A model generated the notes under the pieces. The model did no database searches, was not told where the DNA came from, and saw only the letters and a program-made list of their open reading frames with translations. The translations under genes were made by a program, and so were the position numbers. A stretch of 16,722 nt of DNA from Hyphochytrium catenoides (lineage: Eukaryota > Sar > Hyphochytriomycetes > Hyphochytriales > Hyphochytriaceae), in contig FLMG01002354.1 of assembly GCA_900088475.1 (NCBI GenBank), forward strand, positions 1-16,722, given 5' to 3'. This document shows positions 1 through 9,191 of the stretch, one piece after another. Within the stretch, counting starts at the first letter, position 1. Each line of letters opens with the position of its first letter.

Positions 1-1004
1 ACACGCAAAGCAGGCAGCAGATGATACACAGGAGAAGAGAGATCAGCGGTGTGTCCGAGCGGCGGTAGAGGACTTGTCGTGGAGTTGTGCAAGGACACGA
101 TGACCGTCAGCAGTTTTCCTTTACTCTTCTTCTTTGCCGTCCATCCGGTCTGGTCTGTGACCCAGCTACAGTTGTTTGTCTCGACGAATTCTGAAGTTCT
201 TGTTCCTGTTGTTGGGCCTCATCAAAGTGTCGATATTCGCGTTAATCGGACCTCATCAATCTCATCTTGATTGCATGTTTCCCATTTTATTTTCTGCTGC
301 TGCTCCTGCTCATTCTTCTTTCCCATTCCCCATTCCCCTTTCCAAATCAATTGTCCGCATAATCAAAGCCATTTTTGGTGGGTGATAATCAAGTTGAGGT
401 AACTAGATCTGTGAGCACTAAGCACCTAGCACTGTCCTCTTTCCTCCTCCTTCCAAATACTTACAGAAGCATTTTTCCGTGTTTCAGAGAAATTATAAAA
501 GGCGAAGGCTGTCTCACTCAGCTGCTGTCTCTGGATCAGGACGATGGATGTTGAACCTTCAGCACCCGCGCCGCCACTCTTATTAGCTCTCTTATTAGTG
601 CTGCGGCTTCGTAGGAACACGAGAGACAAGGTTGCAGGCGCAGCTGCTAGGCTTGAAAGCACCACGCATCAGAGAGCAAGGATGTTCTCGGGTCGTTGCG
701 CTTTTTCTCTACCAGGATCAGCAAGTCTTGCCTGTAGCTGCTAGAAGGGGGAAAGTGAGGACTAAAAAACTTTAAACAACATATTTGTGAATTACAGCCG
801 TATCCGTTGCCGATCTGTAAGATTGAGAACGCTGAAACCTGATGGTGGGCATTCCAATGTTTATTGTTATGAGATGTGATGAGTATGTGTGTCTCACGCC
901 CTCCAAAAGTTGCTGGGAAAGTAGCAGCTGCCTCCAGCTCTGAACCCGGTTGTCTATGATGGAGCGGCCTGGAAGTATCCTTTAGTCTAGGAGAAGGCTG
1001 ACCG
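1..1004. other. Left-edge region without a recognised gene
   Basis: I see no supported gene here. Short open frames exist on both strands, the longest under 80 codons, and none has recognisable family similarity or joinable exons. A minus-strand AATAAA hexamer (read from TTTATT at 860-865) lies about 140 bases past the stop codon of the next gene, so the right part is probably the 3' UTR and polyadenylation region of that minus-strand gene. The left part could be the promoter or UTR of a gene outside the window. Confidence 0.5.
860..865 (-). terminator. Candidate polyadenylation hexamer for the Frizzled-like gene
   Basis: TTTATT on the plus strand reads AATAAA on the minus strand, about 140 bases beyond the stop codon at 1005. 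The distance fits a 3' UTR. One hexamer can occur by chance, and many protists do not rely on AATAAA. Confidence 0.3.
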
Positions 1005-2304
1005 TTAGTGAGCTATGCCCACTTCTATAACCGCAGTCACCGTGACGATGACTGCAGCCGACAGTAGCCATGAGAAGCGTGAGTAGCCACCTGGAGCCGC
1101 AGCTTTCAGGCTTGGGGTGCACACGACAATAGGTTCTCCAGAATCATCAAAGACGTTGTCCCTGAAAGGAGTGCCGAAGAAGGGCGAGCGGTAATACTTC
1201 TTCTGCCCTCGAATGTCCTCGACGGTAGATTTCTCGTAGGTCTCTCCTCCAAAGAACTCTGGAGCTCCGCACCTCCACAAATCCTTCCCATACTATGAAG
1301 AGAAGTGTTGTTAGTGGTGGCATTTCAGTACAGAGTCGCGGTGTTCCCCTATCTCAAGTTGTCGAGCCATTTACAGAGCCTCTTCTGCGTTCTTTCTCGT
1401 CCATGTCGTTTCCCGAATCCTCGTCTCTGTTGTCCCCTTCTCTGTCCACCAAGCTATTTCCCACGCCACCCCAGCGGCAGCAAACCGGCGTTGTGATGCG
1501 CCTCAGGCATTGTTAGCTTTTACCTTGCACGACAAGAATAAGTTCTCACAGGCACTCTGCTCCGATGGGAAAGAAGGTGCGAACAGAAGAGCGGACCTTA
1601 GCTAGTGTCTGAAACCTCATTAGATACATTAGATTCCTACCTTACAAAGATTGAGACTCCTTCCTTGAGCATCACACCTGGGAAAGTTCATCCAGCAGAA
1701 GTAGTTTCGGAAGGCGTTCTGGCAATCAGGGTTCTCGAAGAATCGAGTGGCTGGCTCCCCAGCTTCCCCAATCTCATTAATGCCTAACAGTGGAAAGAGC
1801 CAAGTTTAGTCCCTTAGAGTCTTCATCTGATAGCCACTGCATCAAGGACATACCTTTCGATATCAGTGTATCGTTTGTCTCTATTTGTATCCTCTCGGCT
1901 ACAATCCGCTTAACATTTTGCTCAATCCACCTGTCCTTGGCAGTGACCGAGTGCTCCGACCATAGACTCTGCCATGATGCGTAAGCAGGAGGAGGGGACG
2001 GACTAGTTAGGGTGAATGGCTTGGTATAAGTAGTTGTTGAGCTCAGCTTTGGGCGTACCGCATGCCTAGGAAGACAAGCTTTATAGTTGACGACAGCGGC
2101 GCAAAAAGGCATCTCTTGCGGAAAGTCGGAAGGTTCCGTGCAGACCCCAGAGTCATACCCCAGAATCTCGCAGCTAATGACAACTCTTGGTGCGCTGATC
2201 AGAATGGATAGGAGGAGCAGCACTGAGGAACGAAATGAGCGCTTAAGAATCAGCCTGTCATCCTGTCCTTTGTAACACTTGCCTCCAGCAATTGGGGCAT
2301 CCAT
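1005..2304 (-). CDS. Secreted Frizzled-like cysteine-rich protein with C-terminal hydrophobic tail
   Basis: Four exons by GT-AG signals: 2304-1854, 1783-1641, 1556-1524 (only 33 bases) and 1292-1005, giving 304 residues. Phases match at each join. Start chosen at the ATG at 2304 in a strong GCGCCATGG context; the frame stays open upstream without an ATG that I saw. Residues about 24-44 form a hydrophobic signal peptide or anchor, followed at once by Cys45. Later cysteines are at 55, 68, 77, 171, 180, 187, 197, 201, 208, 217 and 267. The block 171-208 has spacing C-x8-C-x6-C-x9-C-x3-C-x6-C, with the segment CKSACENLFLSC, which is the spacing of the Frizzled (Fz) cysteine-rich domain core. Residues about 282-303 are hydrophobic, fitting a C-terminal membrane span or a GPI-attachment signal. 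The protein is therefore probably an extracellular or luminal surface protein. Its ligand and role are unknown. No seven-transmembrane region is present, so it is not a Frizzled receptor. Confidence 0.85.
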
Positions 2305-3641
2305 GGCGCTACTTCTTGTTCCTCGTCTTCCACTCCTTCGGGACGGCGTGAACTCTAGAAGTTTCCCTTCTTCATGGATAGGATAGTTTGACTCTTCCCG
2401 CCACAACGTGCAGCTTAGCCGTCGGATGAGCAGGTATAAGAGGCAACTAAGGCGCGGTTTGGGCTTTTGAAGTAACGACGCGACAGAGAACTCCCTTCCT
2501 AGGGGAAGCTAAGAAAATAGGAAGCAACAGGGGTTGGCTTGCTCTGGACTAAAAGGCATGGGTTTCTAAAGGTAGGGATTGAGGTAAAGTAAGACGAAGA
2601 GAGAGAAGGATGGCTGCAATAATTAGATGTGAGGTAAGGGCTTTTTTTCCGAGGTCCAGCCACATAAACAATCTATCTGCAGCCTTAGCAGGTGGAATGA
2701 ACTAGCTCAAGCGAGTGGAAGAGAAAGATATATGAAAGGGCAGAGACAGCGACACAAGAGAGTCGAAAGAGAGAAAATAGTGGGGTCACAAAAGAAAGAA
2801 AGGAGCAGTGGTGGCGCTCCCGCATCCCTTCGCAGCGGCAGGCGGGCAAGGTCTAGCAAGACAGCAAGACCCTACGGTTTGTTCTCGTACGACCCTCGAG
2901 GAGCTAAACATGATGACAGCGCAGGTGCTTCCTTCAACAAACGCGGAGAGACAGCCAAAGCTTTCCTATGGAAGTCTGTGAATAATTTGCCAGAAATCCC
3001 AGTACCGTTTTGCAGTAGTAAGTTATTAGCCGTTAGCCCCTTGCCGTTATGAAGGTCGTTGGGCAACTTCAACAAGGGAGAACAAGAGAAGACCACACGA
3101 ACACAGAGAGAAGAAGAGAGATTAGAGACAGAGGAAGAAAGAGAGGGAGAGAGAGAATAACAGAGAGAGAGAGAAGAGTCGCTCTTATGAGAGGGCGAAA
3201 GAGAGAGAGAAGAGAGAGAGAAAAAGGAAAGAGAGAGAGAAGTGTGAGAATCTATTACGGAGAAAGCAATGTCAGACGCGGAGACAGAAGTATAGGGAAG
3301 TCAACAGGAGGCAAACTCGATCGGAGTAAGAAGCTAGGGTAAGGCGGAAGGGGAAAAGCAGGTAATAAGGGGCAGTTTCGTAAACGCAGCGGACCGAAGT
3401 AGAGCGAGCATCAACAGATCCGGTTACGGTGCAGGCAAAGGCGACCGCGGGCCGCCCTGTTGCCGCTCTAGAAGATAGTCTTGAGACAGCGCAAGTTTGG
3501 GACGTCTTACATAGAATAACGTCACGCATTGTTGTGAGTTCTAAGCAAGGTGCTCTATTTCTATGTTATCCACAGTATCTGACTTGGCATATCGCTGTCC
3601 AGCTAGCTACTAGTAGCAGGACCTTGATGTACCGTTTGCTA
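2305..3641. other. Intergenic region between two minus-strand genes
   Basis: This should hold the 3' UTR of the 571-residue gene (right side) and the promoter and 5' UTR of the Frizzled-like gene (left side). A plus-strand open frame at 2732-3052 (106 codons, very basic) shows no family similarity and I do not call it. A strongly purine-rich tract occupies about 3075-3250. I see nothing else I can support. Confidence 0.5.
3075..3250 (+). repeat. GA-rich imperfect microsatellite tract
   Basis: About 175 bases of interrupted (GA)n and GAA runs, with purines on the plus strand and only scattered pyrimidines. The open frame crossing it encodes only Arg/Glu/Lys-rich low-complexity residues, as any GA repeat would, so I treat it as non-coding. 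It lies roughly 770-950 bases upstream of the Frizzled-like start codon. Confidence 0.8.
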
Positions 3642-5357
3642 TTAGTTTCCCTTCCTCTTCTGGCTCTTGCCGGAGTTAGTTAGGCTACTGAAGTCAACGG
3701 GAGCCATGTCAGGAGTTAACGTCTGGATGGTGAGATTCATATCCATGAACAGCGCTGATGGAGAGGCTTGGTGTTGCATAGCGGCGCCAACCTTGAGGAG
3801 CTCCTCCACCGAGGCAATGGCATTTGAAATGTCCCAATGGCTAGAGTAGAATGGAGAGTGGACGGGAGGCACGTACTGGGCAGGTGAGCTGTTCTGAAAG
3901 CACAATGGTCCACCGTAGCCAGCTCCATAGTTGAGGGGATCAGCCGTCCTTGGAAATGACTTTGAAGGACCAGCTAACCTGGAGCTCTTAGCTGCTTTCG
4001 AAGTAGCCTTTTCAGTCTTCTGTCCGGATAAACAGCGCTTCACTTGCGGTGGTGGTTCCGTATCGACGGCCTGACCGTTGAATACCTTCTTCTTGAGTCC
4101 CTCGGATGCTTTGTCATTCGTCGAGGACGCACTAAGAGTTTTCGGGATCTTCGTTCCACCACCTACAGCTTGCCGATCCTTGACGATTACGCCTAACTTG
4201 CTCCGCTCTAACCCAGATTTGCGTCGCCACTGGTCCACCGCATATTCTCGGGGATTAGACCCCTCCGCCTGGCCATCTAAATGTGCAGAGTCTTTGGTCT
4301 TTACTCTGTGCTTCTTCGGTTGCATCTCTTTCCCGAGGGTTGCCGATGCGGAGTCCATCGCCCGCAACGCGCTCGATGTCTGCACAGCCTCGCTGCATCT
4401 TTTTAGGTTGTTCCGAAGGCATGTTTCCCTTTCTACGGACGACTGAGAGCCTCTCACGTTTGACGAAGAGCTGGAGGTTGACGCTTCAGTGCCGGCATAA
4501 GGCTGTGACGCGGACGATGGGCTATGAATACTCCGCTCGGTGCTCTCGGGAAGCAAGGGCACGCCTTTCCGCGATAATAGCTCTCCTTGAGTCATCGAAC
4601 CTGTCTCTCCATGGCAGACTTTGGAGTTCGATATCGCAGGCGAAGGGTCTCTGAGGTGGCCTAAGACGGACTCTGAGACTGTTCTGGAGCTCTTATTCCC
4701 CTCGATAGGCTCATTATAAGCGATGGCTATACTCTCCTGTCTATCGCTAATTGCCCTATCTGGCTCTCCTGCCATGGATTCGGGCAAAGTGCTGATGGCT
4801 TTAAATTTGTCGTCTGCTTCACGAACCTTGTGCTTCCCGATTTGAAGCTTTGTCGCCGCCATCGGTCGGGACTGCGCTAAGAAAGAAGAGTCTCGGCTGT
4901 GATCCTTCTGGTGTTTATCTTTATGTTGTCTTGGTTCCTCAGGGCCATATTGTCTTGATTCCTCAGCGCCGGATAGGGAGGCATCACAGAAGAATGAGAT
5001 CGCCGGTGCTTGGAAGGGAAAAGTTCGTCCCGGAAGCGTGTCAGACTCCTCTGAAGGAGCAACGCGTCGCCTTTGATAAAGCCTGAAGAGTCTATGAGCA
5101 AAGGGCGGGTGTTCTAAAGAGTATACCATCACCGTCGCACGAGCCAAGGCTGCAGCCTTGTGGCCTCCGGAGGTTTGGCTCCTTTTTCCTGTATCCCCAA
5201 CCCGTGTGGGAAGGCCATCGTTAATCCTTCTGCGGCCCTTTCTCTTGGTCGCAATGGCCGTGGCTTGGTCTTTGTGGCCAAGATGACTAACGCCGAGGTC
5301 TGAATTGTTGAAGCCCTCAGCTGGTGCTTGTTGTGGGCCTTCCATAGAGGAGTCCAT
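3642..5357 (-). CDS. Hypothetical 571-residue Ser-rich, probably disordered protein
   Basis: An uninterrupted frame of 572 codons starting at a true ATG. At this length a chance frame is unlikely, but no family is recognised. Visible features: basic clusters resembling nuclear localisation signals at about 38-44 (KRKGRRR), 348-355 and 564-570 (KSQKRKG); an acidic Gln/Arg/His-rich imperfect repeat near 131-146; Ser-rich stretches at about 292-307; and a more hydrophobic, Pro- and aromatic-rich C-terminal part from about 472 to 562, which may be the only folded or partner-binding portion. No signal peptide or membrane segment is seen. It is divergent from TSR3. Unlike most of its neighbours it appears to have one exon, though an in-frame intron cannot be excluded. 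A nuclear role is only an inference from the basic clusters. Confidence 0.6.
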   Translation of the reverse strand: MDSSMEGPQQAPAEGFNNSDLGVSHLGHKDQATAIATKRKGRRRINDGLPTRVGDTGKRSQTSGGHKAAALARATVMVYSLEHPPFAHRLFRLYQRRRVAPSEESDTLPGRTFPFQAPAISFFCDASLSGAEESRQYGPEEPRQHKDKHQKDHSRDSSFLAQSRPMAATKLQIGKHKVREADDKFKAISTLPESMAGEPDRAISDRQESIAIAYNEPIEGNKSSRTVSESVLGHLRDPSPAISNSKVCHGETGSMTQGELLSRKGVPLLPESTERSIHSPSSASQPYAGTEASTSSSSSNVRGSQSSVERETCLRNNLKRCSEAVQTSSALRAMDSASATLGKEMQPKKHRVKTKDSAHLDGQAEGSNPREYAVDQWRRKSGLERSKLGVIVKDRQAVGGGTKIPKTLSASSTNDKASEGLKKKVFNGQAVDTEPPPQVKRCLSGQKTEKATSKAAKSSRLAGPSKSFPRTADPLNYGAGYGGPLCFQNSSPAQYVPPVHSPFYSSHWDISNAIASVEELLKVGAAMQHQASPSALFMDMNLTIQTLTPDMAPVDFSSLTNSGKSQKRKGN

Positions 5358-6110
5358 GGACGTCTACCTCGAGGGTTTCACCTAACAGTCTTTCTAGAGA
5401 CACTCACCGCTTGATATTCGCTATGGTCATCTATGTTTTAACATGCTCTCCTCAGCGCTGCCTGTGACCATGCGGCTGCATAGCCTTCTGTCCTTCCTAT
5501 CTTCTAACAGTCTCTCCTCACTCCGTGTGGCTGACAACTTTGTTTGTCAGCGACTGTCTGGTCCTGGAGTTGACGCTTCCATCAACTGCTCCGTCAAGAG
5601 CAGCAGCAGCAAGTGACCGTGCCAGAAGACAGAGGACAGGCCTTTGCGGTACTGGTAACGGCTTTTCTCTCTTTCTGATTAGCTTATTCATTATATGAAT
5701 GGCCCTGATTCCTGACACCATAACAATAGGGACTGTCATATAAGAAAAGTTAGTGCTGGCTATCTTGAATCCGCACTCGCGCGCGCCCTAGAGAATGTAG
5801 GTCCAGTGAAGGGTGACGAGTGATGAGAACGAGGCTTCTGATCTTCATGAGCACGGCCGCACTCTGTCTGTGAGACCTTCCCGCATGCCCTCCGCCTCCT
5901 CCTGTCAACTCTTCGCTTGGTGTTCAGCGTCTAGGCAATGATAGCTGGTTGTCGTGAGATAGCACTGTTCTGAGGCTCCTCCCTGTACCGTTGACTCCAC
6001 CTGGGCCCCTCCCTCAGCTACCTTTCGTTCATACCGTCTAGCTCCTCTACAACCCTATCTCCGTAACTCCTTTGTCCTGTCATCTGCTACGTAAGACCCC
6101 GGTACCAAAG
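5358..6110. promoter_or_regulatory. Divergent intergenic region between the 571-residue gene and TSR3
   Basis: About 750 bases separate two start codons pointing away from each other, so both promoters and 5' UTRs must lie here. The stretch is rich in CT tracts on the plus strand. No clear TATA box, tRNA or small gene was recognised. The TSR3 start at 6111 has A at -3 and G at +4. Confidence 0.45.
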
Positions 6111-8673
6111 ATGGGAAAGCAGAAGGGTGGACAAGATAGAAGGGCCGGAGGCGGAGCAGGAGGTAAGGGGGGTGGAAGAGGTAAGAGGTCTGGAGGAGGC
6201 ACCGGAGGAGGCGCTAAGGGCCGACCACGCCATCATCATACTGAACGGCAGCTGGCAGAGAATGCAGCAGAGCTGCAGGATGTAGGAGAAGAGACCGAGC
6301 TTGACCGGTCCAGAAGGCTCTTCCCTGTCGGTCTTTATATGTGGGATTTCCAGCAATGCGACGCCAAGCGGTGCACCGGCAGGAAGCTCTGCCGATTAGG
6401 TATCGTCGTCGTCGTCTACTTAACCTCTAACCTTCTCGTCGGACTATCCCTATCATATGAGCTTTCCTTTGCTTTCTCTCTCTCTTTATCGCATATTCAA
6501 GCTTCCTTTGCTCCTCCTTCTCCGGCTTTCTTAGGGGCTTTCACCTCCTTGCAACTGCTGTGCTTGACTCTCCGCATCGGGCTTTCTCACTGCCCCTCGC
6601 TCCTACTCTATTGTTCTCCAACCTCCCGCTTGGTTAAGGCAGTTTTCGCGGTGTATGGCTCGCTTTTTCTTCGTCAAAATACTTAATCAGCTCTTCCCGT
6701 CGACTCTTCAATTCTCTCACGTTTCCCATAATCTCAGGATATATGAAGTCTATGAGAATCGGCCAGCCATTTCGAGGAGTTGTGCTAAGCCCAAATGCGA
6801 ATCGGACAGTCTCCAGAGAGGACAGGGTAAGTTGTCCAAAGCCATGAAATGCTATTCTCTACCTGTGTGCTATTCCTCTAGATATGAAATCCGTGCGCCT
6901 TGTCTTGCTGTTGGTGTTCTTTCACTATTGCAGGGCTTTGCTTCTCTCATTGCTACTCGTTCATCCATCCTCTTAGTGAACTTTTCTGCCTCGGACCCTT
7001 CTCCTGCGTATGCATTCGCATCCATCTCAGCTTTCTCTACCACTTGACGTCCCTCTCTCGCTCCGCCACTGCATATTAATATCTTCTATCGCTGTAGGAA
7101 ATTGTTGAGCAGCTTGGCATCTCAGTCATTGACTGCTCTTGGGCCAAAATTGAGGAGATCCCATTCAAGCAGCTCCGCACTGGGTCACATCGCTTGTTAC
7201 CTTACTTAGTGGCCGCCAACACTGTGAACTATGGCAGACCGCTCAAATTGACTTGCGCAGAGGCAATAGCAGCGACATTGTACATCGTAGGTTTAAAGGT
7301 GAGATCCCTTGTAGAACGACTAACCTAAGAGAAATCAGCCAAAAAAGTGGTGGACTCGTGAGGGCGAAGATGTGTAAACAGGCATGGTGGACGAGCGATC
7401 TCTATTCTATTCACGTCACGTACATCAGGAACTGGCGGAGCAGACCATGAGCGAATTCAGTTGGGGACCAGAGTTTATCCGGCTCAACCAGGTACGACCG
7501 TAGGTCGTGCACTGTTTGTCTTCCCGACCATTGCCAGAGCTCCATTCTCAGTTCCTGAAGTGTGAGCATTCTTCTGTGCTACATTGCCTTCGTTGGTGGT
7601 CCTCCGGCGTTGGTGTCCCGCCCAAGATCAATGGCAGCTATGAGACTAATGGTCGTGTTTAGGTGTTCTTGGATGCCTACGCTGAGTGTGCTTATGGGAC
7701 AGAGGTTGTGGAGACACAGGTACCATCGCATCGACATTTCCGTTATCAGTCTTGCGCAAAATAGGTTACGGCTCGTGTTTGGCGCTCGGCGGCAGGTTTT
7801 GAGCTTTGCATTCTAGTTTTTGAACTGTCGTCATGCGTACATCATACTTGGTCTCTCTATATCGTTACTCTATCACTCCTTTACGCCAATGGGTACCTGA
7901 GACTAACAATTGGGCTCATGGGCACCTAGAACCGTCTTCTGGACGAAATGCAGAGCGCCAAGGCCTCAAGGCGGGCGTTTATGGAGCTTCCACCAAGCAG
8001 TGACGAAGAGGATGACGATGAGGAGGATGAGAGTGCGGAGGTTGACCGAAAGGACGGTTTGGAGGAAAAAGATGAGGCTAAAGGAGACGCTGAAGGAGAG
8101 TTAGTTGCCTCGTCACTTGATCGGGTAGAAAGGCTGGAGGAAGAAGTGCAGAACGAGCATGCTATGGCCAGACAAAGTCTTAACATTGGGCCACGTGTAG
8201 AAGGCTTAAACGAGGAGACAGCAGAAGAGGACGAGGAAGACCACTCTGCCCAGTTGCTATCTCCATCAGTGAAGGCAGAAGTGGCCACCACGCTTTTTGA
8301 CCCCAGCTTTCAGCACGGTAAAGAGGCATTTTATCAACAGTCCTATTTTGGAGAAAGGCCGTCTTCGAAAACGTCCGTTCCTCCGGTGGGACAGGCAGCG
8401 GAGAGAAACGCGGTGCTCTTTGGACAAGCCATTGGAGACGGAGAGGAAAATCCTCTATCCGCAGCTGCCCAACGCGCGGTTAACAATCTCAAAAGCCCGA
8501 ATGACGTAACGAGACCGGAGGTCGAGGAAGACAACTTGGGGATTGCGGGGGATCCGCAGCTGACGGCCCGGAGTGGTGATGCGAAGCTCTCACTGCCACT
8601 CTCTTATCTTGAACGGTGGACTCTCGATCAAGAGGAGGCTGCGGAGCCAGAGGCGGAAGGCCCTTTCCTTTAG
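6111..8673 (+). CDS. TSR3: 18S rRNA aminocarboxypropyltransferase TSR3
   Basis: Six exons: 6111-6399, 6738-6826, 7098-7298, 7429-7491, 7663-7719 and 7930-8673. All introns are GT-AG with matching phases, giving 480 residues. TSR3 transfers the 3-amino-3-carboxypropyl group from S-adenosylmethionine to N1-methylpseudouridine in the small-subunit rRNA, a late cytoplasmic step of 40S maturation. Residues 1-45 are a Gly/Arg/Lys-rich basic stretch. The family N-terminal motif is at 79-93 ([15 protein letters not shown]). Residues 103-126 carry the FRGVVLSP segment, 137-142 IDCSWA, and 158-174 the SAM-binding [16 protein letters not shown] region. FSWG and the following helices lie near 202-233. 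The core ends near residue 255, followed by about 225 residues of tail, Asp/Glu-rich at first and probably disordered, making the protein longer than the roughly 310-residue human and yeast forms. Upstream frames without an ATG were not used for the start. Confidence 0.95.
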
Positions 8674-9066
8674 GCTCCCCCTCTCTTTCTGGAACAGTCT
8701 TGGCAAAATGAAGGCCGAGGCCGAGGATCATGTCAATTAGTATGAGTTTTTTCACTTTGTGGCCTCAACTCTAGTGCAGTGGAGCCACCACTTGAAGGTG
8801 GAACGAAGAGATATCATTTTGTGCTTGGGGGGGACAACAGTCGACCAGTCCATCTGGCTCTTCATCTAGTGTCGAAGCTCTGCCGGTTGTAGCTGAGGGT
8901 AGAGCAAGGTGCCATCCTCGAATAAGATTAGAGGACATGAGCTGGTCTCAAGCAGAACCCACCGACCGACTGACTCGCCGTCATCTTCTATTCTTCCGTC
9001 TAGCACTGAAGGACGCAAAAGTCTTCTTTTGTCAATATACTCCGTTGGTCTTAGTGTATGATAGGC

Positions 9067-9072
9067 TTTATT
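9067..9072 (-). terminator. Candidate polyadenylation hexamer for the Sec7-PDZ gene
   Basis: TTTATT on the plus strand, AATAAA on the minus strand, about 120 bases past the stop codon at 9192. It lies upstream of the opposite-strand hexamer at 9105, so the predicted transcripts overlap by a few tens of bases. Confidence 0.35.
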
Positions 9073-9104
9073 TCTTTCCAGTGAGAACCTGCTCTAATAA
9101 TCAA

Positions 9105-9110
9105 AATAAA
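9105..9110 (+). terminator. Candidate polyadenylation hexamer for TSR3
   Basis: AATAAA about 430 bases beyond the TSR3 stop codon. It is the only plus-strand AATAAA I noticed in this intergenic region. The signal is weak alone. Confidence 0.3.
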
Positions 9111-9191
9111 TAAGGGTGAGAGGTGGTCTGAGTGCTGCGTTCTCTTCAAAGAAGGTTCCTCCAAGAGTGGGGCCGCCCCCAACTGGAACTA

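Larger units (their letters stand above)
8674..9191. other. Convergent 3' region between TSR3 and the Sec7-PDZ gene
   Basis: About 520 bases between two stop codons facing each other. An AATAAA hexamer reads on the plus strand at 9105-9110, about 430 bases after the TSR3 stop, and another reads on the minus strand at 9072-9067, about 120 bases after the stop of the opposite gene. If both are used, the two 3' UTRs overlap. No other gene is seen. Confidence 0.5.

Noticed and set aside
45-130. A segment resembling the A box of a tRNA-Leu or tRNA-Ser (TGTCCGAGCGGC)
   Set aside because: No B box of the GGTTCRANNCC type follows at the right distance and no acceptor or anticodon stems can be drawn.
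544-744. Plus-strand 66-codon frame with a hydrophobic N-terminus like a signal peptide
   Set aside because: The leucine-rich stretch comes from a simple CTCTTATTAG-type repeat, there is no family similarity, and the opposite strand is equally open.
2732-3052. Plus-strand 106-codon basic frame
   Set aside because: Low-complexity Arg/Lys/Ser content next to a GA tract, no recognised domain, and it lies where the flanking minus-strand genes need UTR and promoter.
3049-3342. Plus-strand Arg/Glu-rich 97-codon frame
   Set aside because: It is a translation of the GA microsatellite; GA repeats stay open in all frames and give Arg-Glu runs.
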